Of a DNA stretch of 64,000 nucleotides, positions 44,889 through 57,227 are shown in pieces; position 1 is the stretch's first letter, and each line of letters opens with the position of its first letter. The notes under the pieces are model-generated. The model made no database searches and had not been told where the DNA came from. It was given only the letters and a program-made list of their open reading frames with translations. The translations under genes were made by a program, and so were the position numbers. This DNA comes from Paenibacillus sp. OV219 (GTDB lineage Bacteria; Bacillota; Bacilli; Paenibacillales; Paenibacillaceae): assembly GCF_900110075.1 (NCBI RefSeq), contig NZ_FOCJ01000014.1, forward strand, positions 62,001 to 126,000. The letters run 5' to 3'.

Positions 44889-47627
44889 TCACTCGCTCGA
44901 CTGGAGCTTCGCGACTAGCTCGGTCAATTGCTCCTTCGTCGGCTGATTATGCCAGCTGACGTCGAAGCGCGCTGCTTCGTCCCAGCGCACCAAATCCGCG
45001 ACTAGCTGCGCGGTATGCGGCGGCAAGCTAAGCTCTGCCGCATACTCCCGCGCCGTGCGGTGCATCGGCTTCGCACCGCACCGCTTGTACAGCTCGCGCC
45101 AGCAGGCGTCCGCGAGCTGGAGGAACTGCCTGCGGGCCGCGATCTGCCGGCCCGCTTGAAGGGCGCTGCCATAGCGATGCAGCGCCGTGGCGAACGCGAA
45201 GCGTTCGCTGCGCCGCCGCGCTGCCAGCGCGAGCCCGGCCGCGCCGGTAGCGCCTGCGGCGATGGCGGCCATGGCCCACGGCGGAGCCGCCATGGCGCCT
45301 TGCGCCGCCTGCGCTAGGGCGTGCGCCCCGCGTTGCGCGGCAGCTGCGGCTTGCAGCGCCGCCGCCCGCAGCTGCGCTGCCGCGCGCCCCGCCAGCGTGC
45401 GGGCGCGAGCGGCTTCGCCGCCAGCCGCAGCGTCGCCTGCGGCAAGTGCTGGCTTCGCCCCATCGCCTGCTCCTGCAGCCGATAAGGCATCGCCGGCGAC
45501 ACCGCTGCCCGGTGCCGCAAAGCCCGGTGTCGGCTCGAATGCCACCCAGCCGACGCCCGGGAAGAACACTTCCACCCAAGCGTGCGCATCACTTGCACGA
45601 ACGGTGTACAGCCCAGCTCCGCCTGCTGCCAGCCCTTCTGCAGGCTCACCTGGCGCAAAGCCCTTCACATACCGTGCAGGGATCCCCTGCGTCCGCAGCA
45701 TAACTGCCATCGCAGAAGCGAAATGCACGCAGTAGCCTTCCCGCTGATTAAACAAGAAATCATCGACAAAGTCGGTATTAGATGCGAGAGCCTTTGGCTG
45801 CAGCGTGTACTTGTAGTTGCTGCGGAGATACCCTTCCACTGCTTTCACCTGCTCGTAGCGGTTCATCGGATTCCCGGCCGCGGCCAAAATCTCCGCAGTC
45901 AGTGTGCCGATCTGCGCAGGCAGCTTATCGGGTAGCTGCGTATAGGAATCATCCAACGCTGCCGTTTCAACATAAGCCGACTGAGAACCAACCATTTTCC
46001 CCGCACCCGCTCCAGCACCATTCTCCACCCCCGCCGACGCATCAACCGAGGACTCCACCTGCCGCAGCCGCTTTAACGCTTCGTCAGGCATAACGGACGC
46101 CACCGTATAACGGACTATGCGGTCCTCTTCCGATGACGGATAGAGCGCCCCAGTCTCGGCGTCCTGCCTATACGAAGCTGTATCGCCTGATCCGTTCACT
46201 GCGCGGATATCCGTCACCTTTGCATCCGCGCTGCCTGCGAACAGAGGCCAGCCAGCAGCCGGATAAGCCGCAGTAATCGTCTGCACAAACACATCATCAG
46301 CCGATTCACCGTCAATCTCGCCTCCCGCAGCTCCCGCAAGACTTTCCTCACTCACTGCTTCCGAACTGCCACTGCTGCCAACTTGTTGTTCCAACTTGCC
46401 CTGACTGTCCTCCGCACTTAAACTCTGCTGCTCATTCTCTCTTCCACCAGCCCCTTGGCCCCCGGAAGCACTGTTCCCCCCGCTCCCCAACACATCACGA
46501 TGCTCAGACTGCGTATCCGAGACGCTTACCGTATGCCATGCATGCTCGACCTGCTCCCAGCCTTCTCCGGTATAGAATGATTTGCTCTCCCCCCGCAAAT
46601 AGGCATTCTCCTTCGCATACACGGTAAAAACGGCCGTATGATCCGGTGTGATCGGTCCGCCGAGCGCTGAATCATCGAAGCCGTAGCCAGTCATACCAGG
46701 CTCCCCTAAGCCCGTAGCAGCCATCGCTTCCTCCGCAACCGCTCTTTGTCCGATCGAATTACCATGACCGCTTTGTTTCTCCAGCAGTCGGTTCTGCCCC
46801 CACTCTATAGCTTCAGCCGCCCAAGGGGCCGGCTCGGACGCCTCTTGTTTCGTCGACAAGCTCCACGAAGCTACAATCGCCGCACCCAGCACGATTACTG
46901 CGAGCCATGCCGTACCGTTCCACCAATTCACAGCCCAGCCCGCCAGCGATTTCTTCACCGCACGACCATCAAATAACGTTGCACTGCCGAGCAGCCGCTC
47001 CAGGCGCGGTACTGTTACGAGCGCACCTAGCATAAGCCCTTCTGCACAAGCCCGTTTCAATCCCGGCAGCACATCCAGCCCTAGGAAGCTATAGAGCAGC
47101 AGCAAATACAGCGCAGTCAGTCCTGCTAGCCCGAGCCCCCACTGTCGCAGCCAAATCAGCGATTGAACAGCGACAGTCATCATCCCAAGCCCGCTGACAA
47201 GGAGCAAGGTGCGCGTTTCTCCGCTAAGGATCATTTTGCCGCTCGCCATATTAATCGCATCATGCTTCAGCCCCTCAATAAGACCGGTCACACTGTCATG
47301 CCAAGAGGCATAGTGGACACTGAACATCACAAGCACAGTCCCCGCTGTAATGACAGCGTTCAGCAGCACTGCAGCCCAGGTCGGCGGCACGAACAAACCG
47401 ACGGCTAGAAAGAGGCCGACGGCAATGATCAGCGGGCGAAGCTCACTCAGCTCTGTAAAATCCTTCACCTGCGCAAGAGGCAGCAGCCACTCCACAATAA
47501 GCCCATATAACAATAGGCTAGTTACCAGCCGCCGTGACATAAAGCTGAAGAAATGCAAGCTCTCCCGTTCTCGCTGTCGCCTCGGCTGCGCTCCCTGCGA
47601 GCCGTCAGCTCCGTGCACTGCCGACAT
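44889..47627 (-). CDS. yebA: Transglutaminase-like membrane protein (DUF3488/TgpA-type, YebA-like)
   Basis: 912 residues from the ATG at 47627 with GGAGG eight bases upstream. It overlaps the DUF58 gene by 23 bases. N-terminal membrane helices (about 30-200), one more near 245-270, then an external region with a Ser/Gly/Glu-rich insert. The transglutaminase core has Cys in [17 protein letters not shown], followed by [12 protein letters not shown], and His in [14 protein letters not shown] with [11 protein letters not shown] very Ala-rich stretch (about 740-800) leads to a last membrane helix and a DUF4129-like tail. Order yeaC-yeaD-yebA is that of B. subtilis. Physiological substrate unknown. 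Confidence 0.9.
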   Translation of the reverse strand: MSAVHGADGSQGAQPRRQRERESLHFFSFMSRRLVTSLLLYGLIVEWLLPLAQVKDFTELSELRPLIIAVGLFLAVGLFVPPTWAAVLLNAVITAGTVLVMFSVHYASWHDSVTGLIEGLKHDAINMASGKMILSGETRTLLLVSGLGMMTVAVQSLIWLRQWGLGLAGLTALYLLLLYSFLGLDVLPGLKRACAEGLMLGALVTVPRLERLLGSATLFDGRAVKKSLAGWAVNWWNGTAWLAVIVLGAAIVASWSLSTKQEASEPAPWAAEAIEWGQNRLLEKQSGHGNSIGQRAVAEEAMAATGLGEPGMTGYGFDDSALGGPITPDHTAVFTVYAKENAYLRGESKSFYTGEGWEQVEHAWHTVSVSDTQSEHRDVLGSGGNSASGGQGAGGRENEQQSLSAEDSQGKLEQQVGSSGSSEAVSEESLAGAAGGEIDGESADDVFVQTITAAYPAAGWPLFAGSADAKVTDIRAVNGSGDTASYRQDAETGALYPSSEEDRIVRYTVASVMPDEALKRLRQVESSVDASAGVENGAGAGAGKMVGSQSAYVETAALDDSYTQLPDKLPAQIGTLTAEILAAAGNPMNRYEQVKAVEGYLRSNYKYTLQPKALASNTDFVDDFLFNQREGYCVHFASAMAVMLRTQGIPARYVKGFAPGEPAEGLAAGGAGLYTVRASDAHAWVEVFFPGVGWVAFEPTPGFAAPGSGVAGDALSAAGAGDGAKPALAAGDAAAGGEAARARTLAGRAAAQLRAAALQAAAAAQRGAHALAQAAQGAMAAPPWAMAAIAAGATGAAGLALAARRRSERFAFATALHRYGSALQAGRQIAARRQFLQLADACWRELYKRCGAKPMHRTAREYAAELSLPPHTAQLVADLVRWDEAARFDVSWHNQPTKEQLTELVAKLQSSE

Positions 47628-49247
47628 GGACAACGCCTCCTTCCTCGCCAGTGGTCACCGTGAGTTCCACCACACCTGGCCCTACGCTGCAATAGCTGAG
47701 CGGCACAGGCATCGTTCGCACTGTGCACTTCGCCGCTTGCAGCCGCTCACGCCATTGCTGCTCCGATTGACCAGCCTGCGCGTCCCTCGCCGACAGCAGC
47801 ACAACCAATTCCACACCTCGAACAGCAGCAAGCTTCGCGCTGTACAGAATCGTACCCGCTTCCCCTAACTCATCGCCATGCAGCTCCCCAGCAGTCAGGC
47901 AAATAAGCGACGCCCCGCGTGACAAACCCGCGACCGCGTCCGACAGTCGCAGCGGCATCGAACCAGCCTTTCCCCACCGAAGCCTGGCTAATTGTTCTTC
48001 CGCTCTTCTTATTGCGGCACGATCGCCTGCATCAGCTTGCAGCCCTAAATCGTCCACAGCGTTCGTCAGCAGCAGGACGCTTCGACCTTCTCGGTGTGCT
48101 TGTTTGATCAGCAGTGCGGCACGACCGACATGCGCGTCAAACAAACGGATATCCCCGCCGTAAGCCTGCTCGCTCGTTTCCAACAGTACGAATAATTCGG
48201 TACTGTATTCAGCATTGCTAGTTCGGGTCTGGAGACCAAGACCTCTTGCCATTGCGCGCCAATCGACACGTCCGAGTGGATCGCCGGGCATATAGGAACG
48301 TACATCCGGCCCAGCCCCATGCCGGCCAAAACGTGCAGCTGAGGTCTGCATCTGACCGCCAAAAGCGGCAACCATATGCTTGCCGCTCGTCTGCATGCCG
48401 GGCTTGTGACCCGGTAAGTCCGCGATTATCTCGCCTGCCGGAGGCGCAGCCTTCACTAGCACAACGCCAGCGCAATCCATGGTGAAGGTTCGCACCGTGA
48501 GGCCGAACATATCTCCCATCGACACCTGCACCGGCTGAAAAAGCATCTCCCCGCGCCGCAGCCCTTTAACGGTATAGTTCAACTGGAACAGTCGTCCAAA
48601 TCCGGGCAAGAACACATGCTGAACCAACACCTCGCCGCCAGCTTGATCTTCTTGATTTCGGTTATCTGCCTTACCTGCCGTTACTGTCTTATCCGCCTCT
48701 TGTCCCGCCTTGACCTTCTTCCCTCCAACCCGAGTTTCACCGATCTTCTCCGCAGGCCCAAACTCTTCCCTTACGCCTACCCACATAAACGGAAGCAATC
48801 CGCTTAACCGCAGCACGAGCGTAACTTGCATCTCGCCGCCATCCGTGAGCTGCGACGTTTCCGCCATGATACGCTCCACTACGATCTTTCCGACTGCCAC
48901 ATACGGCAAGATAATGCTGCCAAAAGCAATCGTTCCCACCACAACTACGAGCAGCCATTCGACCGCCCCGCTTCGTTCATAAAGCGCTGCTATACAGATA
49001 GATAGCATGAGCAGCACAACTGCGCGGGCTACATGTCTGCTGCGCAGCTTAGGCCTCACAACGCCGCTTTTCCCAGCATTGTCAGACTTTCCCGCATCAT
49101 CACTCTTCGCAGCTTTTCCAGGCTTTCCCGCTTCACCTCTCTTCACAGCCTTGCCCTTCTTCCTAGCTTCATCGCTCCTCCCAGCTCTGCCTCTCTTCCC
49201 TGCTTCATCGCTCTTCCGTCCCGCTTTTCCCACCGCTCCAGCCCGCT

Positions 49248-49251
<4 letters not shown>
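47605..49251 (-). CDS. yeaD: DUF58 protein (YeaD-like) with Lys/Gly/Ala-rich N-terminal extension
   Basis: 548 residues. Residues 1-68 are repetitive and basic ([36 protein letters not shown]). Two membrane helices follow ([16 protein letters not shown] and [17 protein letters not shown]). The DUF58 core appears at about 310-400: [20 protein letters not shown], then [13 protein letters not shown], a von Willebrand A-like fold. It overlaps moxR by four bases. Such proteins act with MoxR ATPases and a transglutaminase in membrane or wall assembly. Exact role unknown. Confidence 0.9.
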
Positions 49252-50270
<1,019 letters not shown>

Positions 50271-50356
50271 TAGTTTCAACTCCTATTCTTGCAATCTATG
50301 AATGGCTAGTTGTACTAGTTTCGCCAGTAAACGCCGCCTTTACACCTCCCCCGCGC

Positions 50357-50392
50357 ATAACAAAATCGCCCTTCCAGCGCGGAAGAGCGATT
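50357..50392 (-). terminator. Terminator of the racemase-like gene
   Basis: AATCGC-C-CTTCC pairs with GGAAG-A-GCGATT around AGCGC. The minus strand continues TTTTGTTATG. Confidence 0.8.
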
Positions 50393-50405
50393 GTACATAT
50401 ATCTA

Positions 50406-51077
50406 TTATTTCGGTTCGTTCCCACTCCAAGCGGCAGCTAGTGTCTGAAGTGGATTCACGATTTGAACGCCCAGCTCACGTTCCACCTGATGCGCTGCAT
50501 CTACCATCGACAGCTGAGCGACTGACAGCTTTGCACCGTTGCCCAACACTTCGAAGAACGCTCTCATGCTGCTCGTTAGCTCGTCCATATACGCTTCTTT
50601 CTTCCCCTGCATGATCAGCTCGAACGTATTCGGGACGACCTGTACGTCAATCTGCCCGAGCGTTATACCACGAGAAGCTGCAAAATCATGCAGCCGGTTC
50701 ATCGTTCCTTCCACCGTCGCCGGATTCGTGAACAGCACCGTTTGAGGCTCGTCCGAGCTGCAGATGGCGGCGAAGAACGGCTCGTCGATCTTTATAATAG
50801 GCGCCTTGGACTTAAGCCGCTCTTCATCAAGCAGCGCAATATAGTTCGTGCACGTGATGAGAATCGCATCTACCTTCGTACCCGCGATCCACTCGATCTG
50901 CTCCGCAACCTTCTCGCGTGCCTGCATATCATCGAACCCGCTGCCTAAGGATAGTCGGCTCATCAACCCAGGGTCCACATAGTGAATCAATTGAACCCTT
51001 CCGGAAGCAGGGAAAGCCTGCTCGATATAGGCGATATTGGAATAATGCGCGTGCAAACATGCCAGTTTTTTAATCAC
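50406..51077 (-). CDS. Aspartate/glutamate racemase-like protein
   Basis: 223 residues from the GTG at 51077, which has AGGGG eight bases upstream. A longer frame to 51167 would overlap bcp and has an implausible basic start. KLACLHAHYSNIAYIEQAF, LIHYVDPGLMSRLS and ILITCTNYIALLDEE (candidate catalytic Cys) fit the Asp/Glu racemase superfamily. A second conserved Cys-Thr pair is less clear (LSMVDAAH lacks it), so activity is uncertain and a hydantoin-racemase-like or non-catalytic role is possible. Confidence 0.7.
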   Translation of the reverse strand: MIKKLACLHAHYSNIAYIEQAFPASGRVQLIHYVDPGLMSRLSLGSGFDDMQAREKVAEQIEWIAGTKVDAILITCTNYIALLDEERLKSKAPIIKIDEPFFAAICSSDEPQTVLFTNPATVEGTMNRLHDFAASRGITLGQIDVQVVPNTFELIMQGKKEAYMDELTSSMRAFFEVLGNGAKLSVAQLSMVDAAHQVERELGVQIVNPLQTLAAAWSGNEPK

Positions 51078-51129
51078 CTTGTGCACCCCTAAACTTCTGA
51101 GGAATCGTTTAGCTCTTATTGACCTGTTC

Positions 51130-51612
51130 TTATAACGCTTTTGCTGCTTCCAGCACAGCCTCCACATGACCTTTCACACGCAGATTGCGCCACTCTTGAA
51201 CCAGCTTGCCTTTCTCATCAATCAGAAACGTGGAGCGCACAAGCCCCATATACTCACGGCCATACAGCTTCTTCATCTGCCAGACGCCATACAGCTCACA
51301 GGCGCGATGTTCCGGATCTGCCAACAGCTCGAAGGGCAGCTCATACTTCGTCGCGAACCGCTCGTGTGTAGCTTCATCGTCAATGCTGATCCCCAGCAGC
51401 ACCGTATTGGTTTCCCCGAATACCGAATAGGAATCGCGGAAGTCGCAAGATTCCTGCGTGCAGGCTGGAGTCAAATCCTTCGGATAGAAGAAGAGGACGA
51501 CCTTGCGCCCGACGAACTGACTGAGGGTAACCTCGCGTCCTTCTCTGCCTGGCAATGTGAAATCCGGTGCTTTTTTGCCTACAACCGCTTTTGCCTTAAT
51601 CGCTCTAGCCAT
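51130..51612 (-). CDS. bcp: Thioredoxin-dependent peroxiredoxin, Bcp/PrxQ type
   Basis: 160 residues from the ATG at 51612, nine bases after GGGG. APDFTLPGREGREVTLSQF, VVLFFYPKDLTPACTQESCD with peroxidatic Cys and resolving Cys five residues on, as in PrxQ. VRSTFLIDEKGKLVQEW. It reduces hydroperoxides in the cytoplasm. In B. subtilis the homologue ygaF lies beside gsaB, which is also close here. Confidence 0.95.
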   Translation of the reverse strand: MARAIKAKAVVGKKAPDFTLPGREGREVTLSQFVGRKVVLFFYPKDLTPACTQESCDFRDSYSVFGETNTVLLGISIDDEATHERFATKYELPFELLADPEHRACELYGVWQMKKLYGREYMGLVRSTFLIDEKGKLVQEWRNLRVKGHVEAVLEAAKAL

Positions 51613-51643
51613 CTCTCTCATCCCCTAACCATAAACCTAATTG

Positions 51644-52435
51644 TTACGATCCTGTTCCCCGATACTTCTTCACGCCGAAGTTCCATATCCCAATCCCAAT
51701 TCCGAAGATAACGATTCCCATAACCGGCGTAAGCAGCGCGAGCTTCGACAGTCCCTCATGGTCCGTATCCAAGAAATATGAAGCTGGAATGACGCCGACA
51801 AAAGCGAATGGCAGCAGCCACGTCAGCATGAACCGGATGATTTTGTTATAAATGTTAACCGGATAACGCCCATAGTTCGAGATATTGTACATGAGCGGCA
51901 ATATGCCTGTCGGCGCATCTGAGTAGAACGAAATCGCCGTCAGCGCAGTGAACAGCCCCGCATAGATCATGATGGACCCGATTGTGAAAACAATCATCAT
52001 CAGAATATCCAGCACGTTGAAAGTAAGTCCGAGATCGCCCCAGCCAAGCACCATAATAATAAGCCCGACAAGCGAGCCGAATAGAGACGGCGGATCGAGA
52101 TTTTCCAGCAACACCTGATACAGATTGTAAGCCGGACGCGTGAGTACGCGGTCGAACTCGCCTTTGACTATATAACGATCGCTGAAATTCCAAATGTTGA
52201 AGAACGCGCCGAAGATACCCGCTGGCACCATGAAGTAGCCATAAACGAACACAACCTCAGCCTCCGACCAGCCTCCAAGCGCCGGTGTATGCTGGAACAC
52301 GATCAGGATGAAGATCAGGTTAACCCCTTGAAACAGCAAGTCCGACAGCAGCTCCACCCAGAAATCTGCACGATACGTCAGCTTTGTCTTCGCATAATTC
52401 TTCATATATTCCATCGCAAGTGACCAATAAAACAT
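51644..52435 (-). CDS. ABC-2 family transporter permease (COG3694-like)
   Basis: 263 residues from the ATG at 52435, nine bases after AAGGAGG. An open extension to 52519 overlaps the previous gene and is not used. Six hydrophobic segments. Conserved blocks are AKTKLTYRADFWVELLSDL and IVKGEFDRVLTRPAYNLYQV. Second permease of a three-gene exporter. Substrate unknown. Confidence 0.9.
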   Translation of the reverse strand: MFYWSLAMEYMKNYAKTKLTYRADFWVELLSDLLFQGVNLIFILIVFQHTPALGGWSEAEVVFVYGYFMVPAGIFGAFFNIWNFSDRYIVKGEFDRVLTRPAYNLYQVLLENLDPPSLFGSLVGLIIMVLGWGDLGLTFNVLDILMMIVFTIGSIMIYAGLFTALTAISFYSDAPTGILPLMYNISNYGRYPVNIYNKIIRFMLTWLLPFAFVGVIPASYFLDTDHEGLSKLALLTPVMGIVIFGIGIGIWNFGVKKYRGTGS

Positions 52436-52440
52436 CTGCC

Positions 52441-53235
52441 TTAACCTCCTTGCACGAACAGCCGGGTCCGCGCCTGACGCCATATTAACGCGATCGGAAT
52501 GATTAGCACGAGGAACCAAAACAGTTGGATTCCGAACACTCGAAGCACATCATCGCCTGTCGTACGGCCTGTGAAGACGGAGCTCGGCAGGTACGTAATC
52601 GCTTGGAACGGCAACCATTTCATCGTTACGGCAAGCCATCCCGGGAAGAACGATACCGGCACAATAACGCCTGAGAACAAGTCAACGACGACGCGCTTCA
52701 TGCGAAGCATCCCCTCATTGTTCTCCACGAAGAATGCAAACAAGCCGACCAGCATATTAATTTGAGTATTTATTAAGAAACTGAAAAGCAGCATGACAAA
52801 GTAAATGCCCCACGTGCCAAGGTCCGTCGGCAGCTTCACCGGGAAGATCAGGCAGACAAGCGCAAGGCCCGGGCCCATGAACAGCAGCAGCCGGAACAGC
52901 CCTTCGCCGAAGCCCTGCATCAGCTTCACGAACAAGTAGTTGTATGGACGGATGAACTGGACGGCTACGCTGCCGTCTCTAATTTCATTCGCAATTTCAC
53001 GGTCTAAGTTGTTAAAATAGAACGCTCTCGCCATCCAGGACACCGCGACGTAAGTAGTCATCTGGGCAAGCGTGAAGCCGGCAAGCACCTTCTGATCGCC
53101 GAAGATCGCTGCCCATAGAAAATAGTACGCACCGATGTTGATCGTGTAGATGACGATACCGCTATAGTAATTCACGCGGTAAGCGAGCATCATGAGAAAC
53201 CGGATGCGGATCAGTTCGAGATAGGCGCTATTCAT
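52441..53235 (-). CDS. ABC-2 family transporter permease (COG4587-like)
   Basis: 264 residues, six hydrophobic segments. SAYLELIRIRFLMMLAYRVN, REIANEIRDGSVAVQFIRPY and PVSFFPGWLAVTMKWLPFQA match this permease family. Its start overlaps the ATPase stop by four bases, and its stop is five bases before the next permease. Confidence 0.9.
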   Translation of the reverse strand: MNSAYLELIRIRFLMMLAYRVNYYSGIVIYTINIGAYYFLWAAIFGDQKVLAGFTLAQMTTYVAVSWMARAFYFNNLDREIANEIRDGSVAVQFIRPYNYLFVKLMQGFGEGLFRLLLFMGPGLALVCLIFPVKLPTDLGTWGIYFVMLLFSFLINTQINMLVGLFAFFVENNEGMLRMKRVVVDLFSGVIVPVSFFPGWLAVTMKWLPFQAITYLPSSVFTGRTTGDDVLRVFGIQLFWFLVLIIPIALIWRQARTRLFVQGG

Positions 53236-54356
53236 GATTGCGACACCTTCTCCTCGTCAGACGCGGCGGCTGCTGTTGCAAGGCCGCTCTTAGTCTCACT
53301 GACCGCTTCCTCTGTACTAGAGGACTGGCTCAGCTTATCCGCCGCTTCGCTCGACGCAGAGCCGGATTGATAAATTTCACGAACGATATCGTCGGTGTTC
53401 GTCTCCATGATCTTAATATCGCGAATGTCCGCTCGGCTGCCAACGACACGCGCTAGCGCATCCGATACATTCACTTCATGCGGCAGCCACATCGTCGCGG
53501 TCAGCTCGTTGTCCACCGTCCAAGTGACACCGTTCAGTCCATCGGTCAACTGCTTCAGCACTTCAAGCGGCGGCAGCTCGCCGAATTGGAACTGCAGCTC
53601 GCGACCTTTGCTCCATCTCGCCTTTAGCTCGTCAAGGCTACCATCGTAGATAATGCGTCCGTCATCAAGCATAATGACGCGTGAGCAGAGCGCCTCGATG
53701 TCCTGCAGATCGTGTGTTGTGAGCAGAATCGTCGTACCGTGCTCTCGGTTGATTTTTTTCAAAAATTCACGGATTTCGGTCTTCACGACGATATCTAGGC
53801 CGATTGTTGGCTCATCCAAAAACAGAATGGACGGGTTATGCAGCAGCGACGCCACAAGCTCGCAACGCATCCGCTGGCCTAGACTTAGCTTGCGCACGGG
53901 ACGATTCAGTAGATCGCCAAGCTGAAGCCGCTCCACCAGCTCATCGAGCCTACCCCGGAATTCTGCCTCCGGCACTCGGTAAACTTTACGCAGCAGCTGG
54001 AACGATTCGATAACGCCGATATCCCACCACAGCTGGCTTCTTTGGCCGAATACGACACCAATGCCGCGTACAAACTTCTCGCGCTCCTTGTACGGCACGT
54101 ATCCATTAACCTGCAGATGGCCTGATGTAGGAACCAGAATGCCTGTCAGCATTTTGATCGTCGTCGATTTGCCCGCTCCGTTCTCGCCTATGTAACCACA
54201 GATTTCACCTTTCGGTATTTGGAACGAAATATCTTTGACCGCAGTTATGTCGTTGTACTCACGCTTAAACAGGTCTTTGAGCGCACCGCCGACACCTACT
54301 CGGTTATTCTGAACCTGAAACTGCTTGCGTAAATCTCTTACATCTATTGCTAGCAT
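53232..54356 (-). CDS. ABC transporter ATP-binding protein (DUF990-linked exporter)
   Basis: 374 residues from the ATG at 54356 (MLAIDVRDLRKQF). GAGGAG is upstream but rather far. Walker A GENGAGKSTTIK, Q-loop VVFGQRSQLWWDIG, signature KLSLGQRMRCELVASLL, Walker B ILFLDEPTIGLD, H-loop LTTHDL. The last 45 residues are a Ser/Ala/Glu-rich tail (SSSTEEAVSETKSG). It powers the two permeases that follow. Confidence 0.93.
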   Translation of the reverse strand: MLAIDVRDLRKQFQVQNNRVGVGGALKDLFKREYNDITAVKDISFQIPKGEICGYIGENGAGKSTTIKMLTGILVPTSGHLQVNGYVPYKEREKFVRGIGVVFGQRSQLWWDIGVIESFQLLRKVYRVPEAEFRGRLDELVERLQLGDLLNRPVRKLSLGQRMRCELVASLLHNPSILFLDEPTIGLDIVVKTEIREFLKKINREHGTTILLTTHDLQDIEALCSRVIMLDDGRIIYDGSLDELKARWSKGRELQFQFGELPPLEVLKQLTDGLNGVTWTVDNELTATMWLPHEVNVSDALARVVGSRADIRDIKIMETNTDDIVREIYQSGSASSEAADKLSQSSSTEEAVSETKSGLATAAAASDEEKVSQS

Positions 54357-54657
54357 ATGGTTATGCTCAGCTCCTCTCTTTTCTCGACATTTCCTGGGAA
54401 ATATCAACTATTTTCGCTGCTATAAAGTGCAACCGACTGTCGCCACCCCGTGCAAAAGCAAACGTTTCGCGGAAAAATATAAGCTAGAATAGCAAAATTC
54501 GCTACTTTCTTATATTTTGAGATAAAACTTGCTTCTCTACGACAAACCATTTTATAATTTTATGATATGTAATGCTATAGTGTTCTCCAAAAATGTCGCC
54601 GCGTTGTACTCGACTATACAAAAAATAAATATTGGTCCTAGGAGGAAAGTAACGAAA

Positions 54658-55776
54658 ATGGCACGCGCACGTACGCAACAACCCAAAAAGAAAAAGCCGT
54701 GGAAGTGGGCATTGCTTGGATTAGGTGTAGCCGTCCTGTTAGTTGCAGGCTTCTTTATTTATCAAGGTGTCGGAGTCGTGAAAGGCTTAGATGGTTTCAG
54801 TAAGTCAAAGGATGACTCCATGTTCGGGCAATTCGAAGAAAAACCAGCTGAGAAGCCCCCGGAATGGCAAGGAACTGAACGCGTTAATATTCTCATTATG
54901 GGCGGCGACAACCGCGGTCTGCAGAAGAATGAAACGGCACGATCCGACTCGATGATGGTCGTTTCCGTTGATCCAGTTACGAAAAAAGCGCACTTATTCT
55001 CCGTATTGCGTGATACGTATGTTGACATTGATGGTCATGGCGATGGCCGGATAAACACAGCGCTTGCGCTTGGCGGTCCTAACCTTGCAATGAAAACAAT
55101 TGGTGATCTGCTTGGCCTTAATATTCAATATTATGTGTATACTGACTTCGAAGGATTCAAGTCACTAATCGATGCGCTCGGCGGCATTAAGAACTTTGAC
55201 GTTGAGAAGGATATGAACTACGTCGATAATGCCGATGGCAACCGTTACGATATTCACTTAAAGAAAGGCGTTCAAGACCTCGATGGCACGAAGGCGCTGC
55301 AATATGTGCGTTTCCGTCATGATGCGATGAGCGACTTCACGCGTACGGAGCGTCAGCGCAAGCTGCTCTCCGCGGTATCCGATGAGCTGAAGAGTGGCTG
55401 GAATCTGCTGAAGATGAAGAAGATTGTGGACAGCATTCAGCCTTATGTGGAGTCTAACATTGAAGTTACGGATATGATGAAGCTGGCCGAGCTTGGCGTT
55501 AAAACAAGTGTAGCTGGTCAAACGCAAGTACCTCCGATGGAGCTGCTTGGCGGCAAGAAGGTCGGCGGCGCATCCGTGCTTGCTGTAAGCGACTCAAGCG
55601 AGCTGCTTACTTTTGTACAGGATGAGCTTGCAAAAGATACTGCGCCGGCTGTAGCAGGTTCGGGCGAGGGCGATACAAGCACGAACGGCAGCGACAGTGA
55701 CATTGGCACTGACACAGGCACTGGCAGCAACTCGTCAGGCGCGAACGGCAACACTGCGAACGGCACAAGCAAATAA
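54658..55776 (+). CDS. LytR-CpsA-Psr (LCP) family wall-polymer ligase
   Basis: 372 residues from the ATG at 54658 with AGGAGG upstream. Basic N-terminus (QQPKKKKPWKW), one membrane helix, and an external LCP domain: NILIMGGDNR, KNETARSDSMMVVSVDP, LFSVLRDTYVDIDGHGDGRI, GTKALQYVRFRHDAMSDFTR and TERQRKLLSAV. The C-terminus is a Ser/Gly/Asp/Thr-rich tail (TNGSDSDIGTDTGTGSN). It attaches teichoic acid or other polymers to peptidoglycan. The 301-base gap 54357-54657 before it holds only AT-rich promoter-like DNA. Confidence 0.93.
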   Translation: MARARTQQPKKKKPWKWALLGLGVAVLLVAGFFIYQGVGVVKGLDGFSKSKDDSMFGQFEEKPAEKPPEWQGTERVNILIMGGDNRGLQKNETARSDSMMVVSVDPVTKKAHLFSVLRDTYVDIDGHGDGRINTALALGGPNLAMKTIGDLLGLNIQYYVYTDFEGFKSLIDALGGIKNFDVEKDMNYVDNADGNRYDIHLKKGVQDLDGTKALQYVRFRHDAMSDFTRTERQRKLLSAVSDELKSGWNLLKMKKIVDSIQPYVESNIEVTDMMKLAELGVKTSVAGQTQVPPMELLGGKKVGGASVLAVSDSSELLTFVQDELAKDTAPAVAGSGEGDTSTNGSDSDIGTDTGTGSNSSGANGNTANGTSK

Positions 55777-55785
55777 GTTCATTTA

Positions 55786-55812
55786 GGGAGAGGCTGAATG
55801 CCTCTCCTTTGT
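55786..55812 (+). terminator. Terminator after the LCP gene
   Basis: GGAGAGGC pairs with GCCTCTCC around TGAAT, followed by TTTGTTG. Confidence 0.85.
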
Positions 55813-55876
55813 TGTGTCGCCGCATTCGTAGCGGTACAATAAGGGATATTATTTGTTCAGGAGGTTTCTAACGTTT

Positions 55877-57193
55877 ATGTCTATTCTAAGGCCGCGCTCC
55901 GAGCAGTTGTATGCGGAAGCGCTCGAACATATTGTCGGTGGCGTCAATAGCCCGTCCCGTTCTTTCAAGGCGGTTGGCGGCGGCGCGCCTGTCTTCATGA
56001 AACGCGCTAGTGGCGCTCATTTCTGGGACGTCGACGATAACCGCTATATCGACTACTTATGTGCATATGGACCAATCATTACCGGTCATGCACATCCGCA
56101 TATTACCGAGGCAATCACTCGCGCAGCTTCGAACGGCACGCTGTATGGTACGCCAACGGAGCTTGAGATCACACTCGCTCGCATGCTGAAGGAAGCAATC
56201 CCTTCGATGGATAAGGTTCGCTTCGTCAACTCTGGCACCGAGGCGGTTATGACGACGATCCGTGTCGCTCGCGCCTACACGAAGCGCAGCAAGATCATTA
56301 AGTTCGCCGGCTGCTATCACGGCCACTCCGATCTCGTGCTCGTTGCGGCAGGCTCCGGCCCTTCGACGCTCGGCATACCAGACAGCGCTGGCGTTCCGGT
56401 CAGCATTGCGAGTGAAGTAATCACCGTCCCGTTCAATGACCTGGACGGATTGCGCATCGCACTCGAGACATTCGGCGCCGATGTCGCTGCCGTTATGGTC
56501 GAGCCGATTGTCGGCAACTTCGGCATGGTGATGCCGGAACCCGGCTTCCTTGAAGGCTTATGTCGCATGACGCGAGAAGCCGGCGCGCTCGTCATCTACG
56601 ATGAAGTCATCAGCGCCTTCCGCTTCCACTACGGCAGCGCGCAGACGTACAGCGCGTTCCCCGACCATGCCGCAATCGAGCCTGATCTGACGGCGCTTGG
56701 CAAAATCATCGGCGGCGGCCTGCCGATCGGCGCTTACGGCGGCCGAAAGCAAGTGATGGAGCAGGTCGCGCCGCTCGGCCCGGCTTATCAGGCGGGCACG
56801 ATGGCAGGCAACCCAGCCTCCATCTCGGCGGGCATCGCCTGCTTGGAGGTGCTCCAGCAGCCAGGCGTGTACGAGCGGATGGATGCGCAAGCGGCGGAGC
56901 TCGCTGACGCGCTGCAGCAGTCAGCGGACAAGCACGGCATTCCGCTGACGATTAACCGCATCCGCGGCTCGTTCTCGGCACACTTCTGCGAGCATCCGAT
57001 AACGAACTACGATGAGGCGCAGGATACGGATGGCGAGCGCTTCGCGCAGTTCTTCCGCCTGATGCTCGATCAAGGCATCTGCCTCGCGCCATCCAAGTAT
57101 GAAGCGTGGTTCCTCACCACGGCGCATACGAGCGAGGATATCGCCGCTACGATCGCGGCGGCGGAGAAGGCTTTTGCTCAACTGGCTCGATAG
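55877..57193 (+). CDS. gsaB: Glutamate-1-semialdehyde 2,1-aminomutase
   Basis: 438 residues from the ATG at 55877, after AGGAGG at 12 bases. PLP-dependent fold-type I enzyme of 5-aminolevulinate synthesis: [45 protein letters not shown], the cofactor Asp in [13 protein letters not shown], and the PLP lysine in [17 protein letters not shown]. It stands alone, away from hemAXCDB, as the GsaB paralogue does in Bacillus. Confidence 0.93.
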   Translation: MSILRPRSEQLYAEALEHIVGGVNSPSRSFKAVGGGAPVFMKRASGAHFWDVDDNRYIDYLCAYGPIITGHAHPHITEAITRAASNGTLYGTPTELEITLARMLKEAIPSMDKVRFVNSGTEAVMTTIRVARAYTKRSKIIKFAGCYHGHSDLVLVAAGSGPSTLGIPDSAGVPVSIASEVITVPFNDLDGLRIALETFGADVAAVMVEPIVGNFGMVMPEPGFLEGLCRMTREAGALVIYDEVISAFRFHYGSAQTYSAFPDHAAIEPDLTALGKIIGGGLPIGAYGGRKQVMEQVAPLGPAYQAGTMAGNPASISAGIACLEVLQQPGVYERMDAQAAELADALQQSADKHGIPLTINRIRGSFSAHFCEHPITNYDEAQDTDGERFAQFFRLMLDQGICLAPSKYEAWFLTTAHTSEDIAATIAAAEKAFAQLAR

Positions 57194-57199
57194 AGCTTA

Positions 57200-57227
57200 A
57201 GAAAAGAGTGGTACATGTACCACTCTT
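57200..57227 (+). terminator. Terminator after gsaB (first unit of the hairpin array)
   Basis: AAGAGTGGTACATGTACCACTCTT is a perfect palindrome followed by TTG. It is also the first member of the 50-base periodic array that follows. Confidence 0.88.
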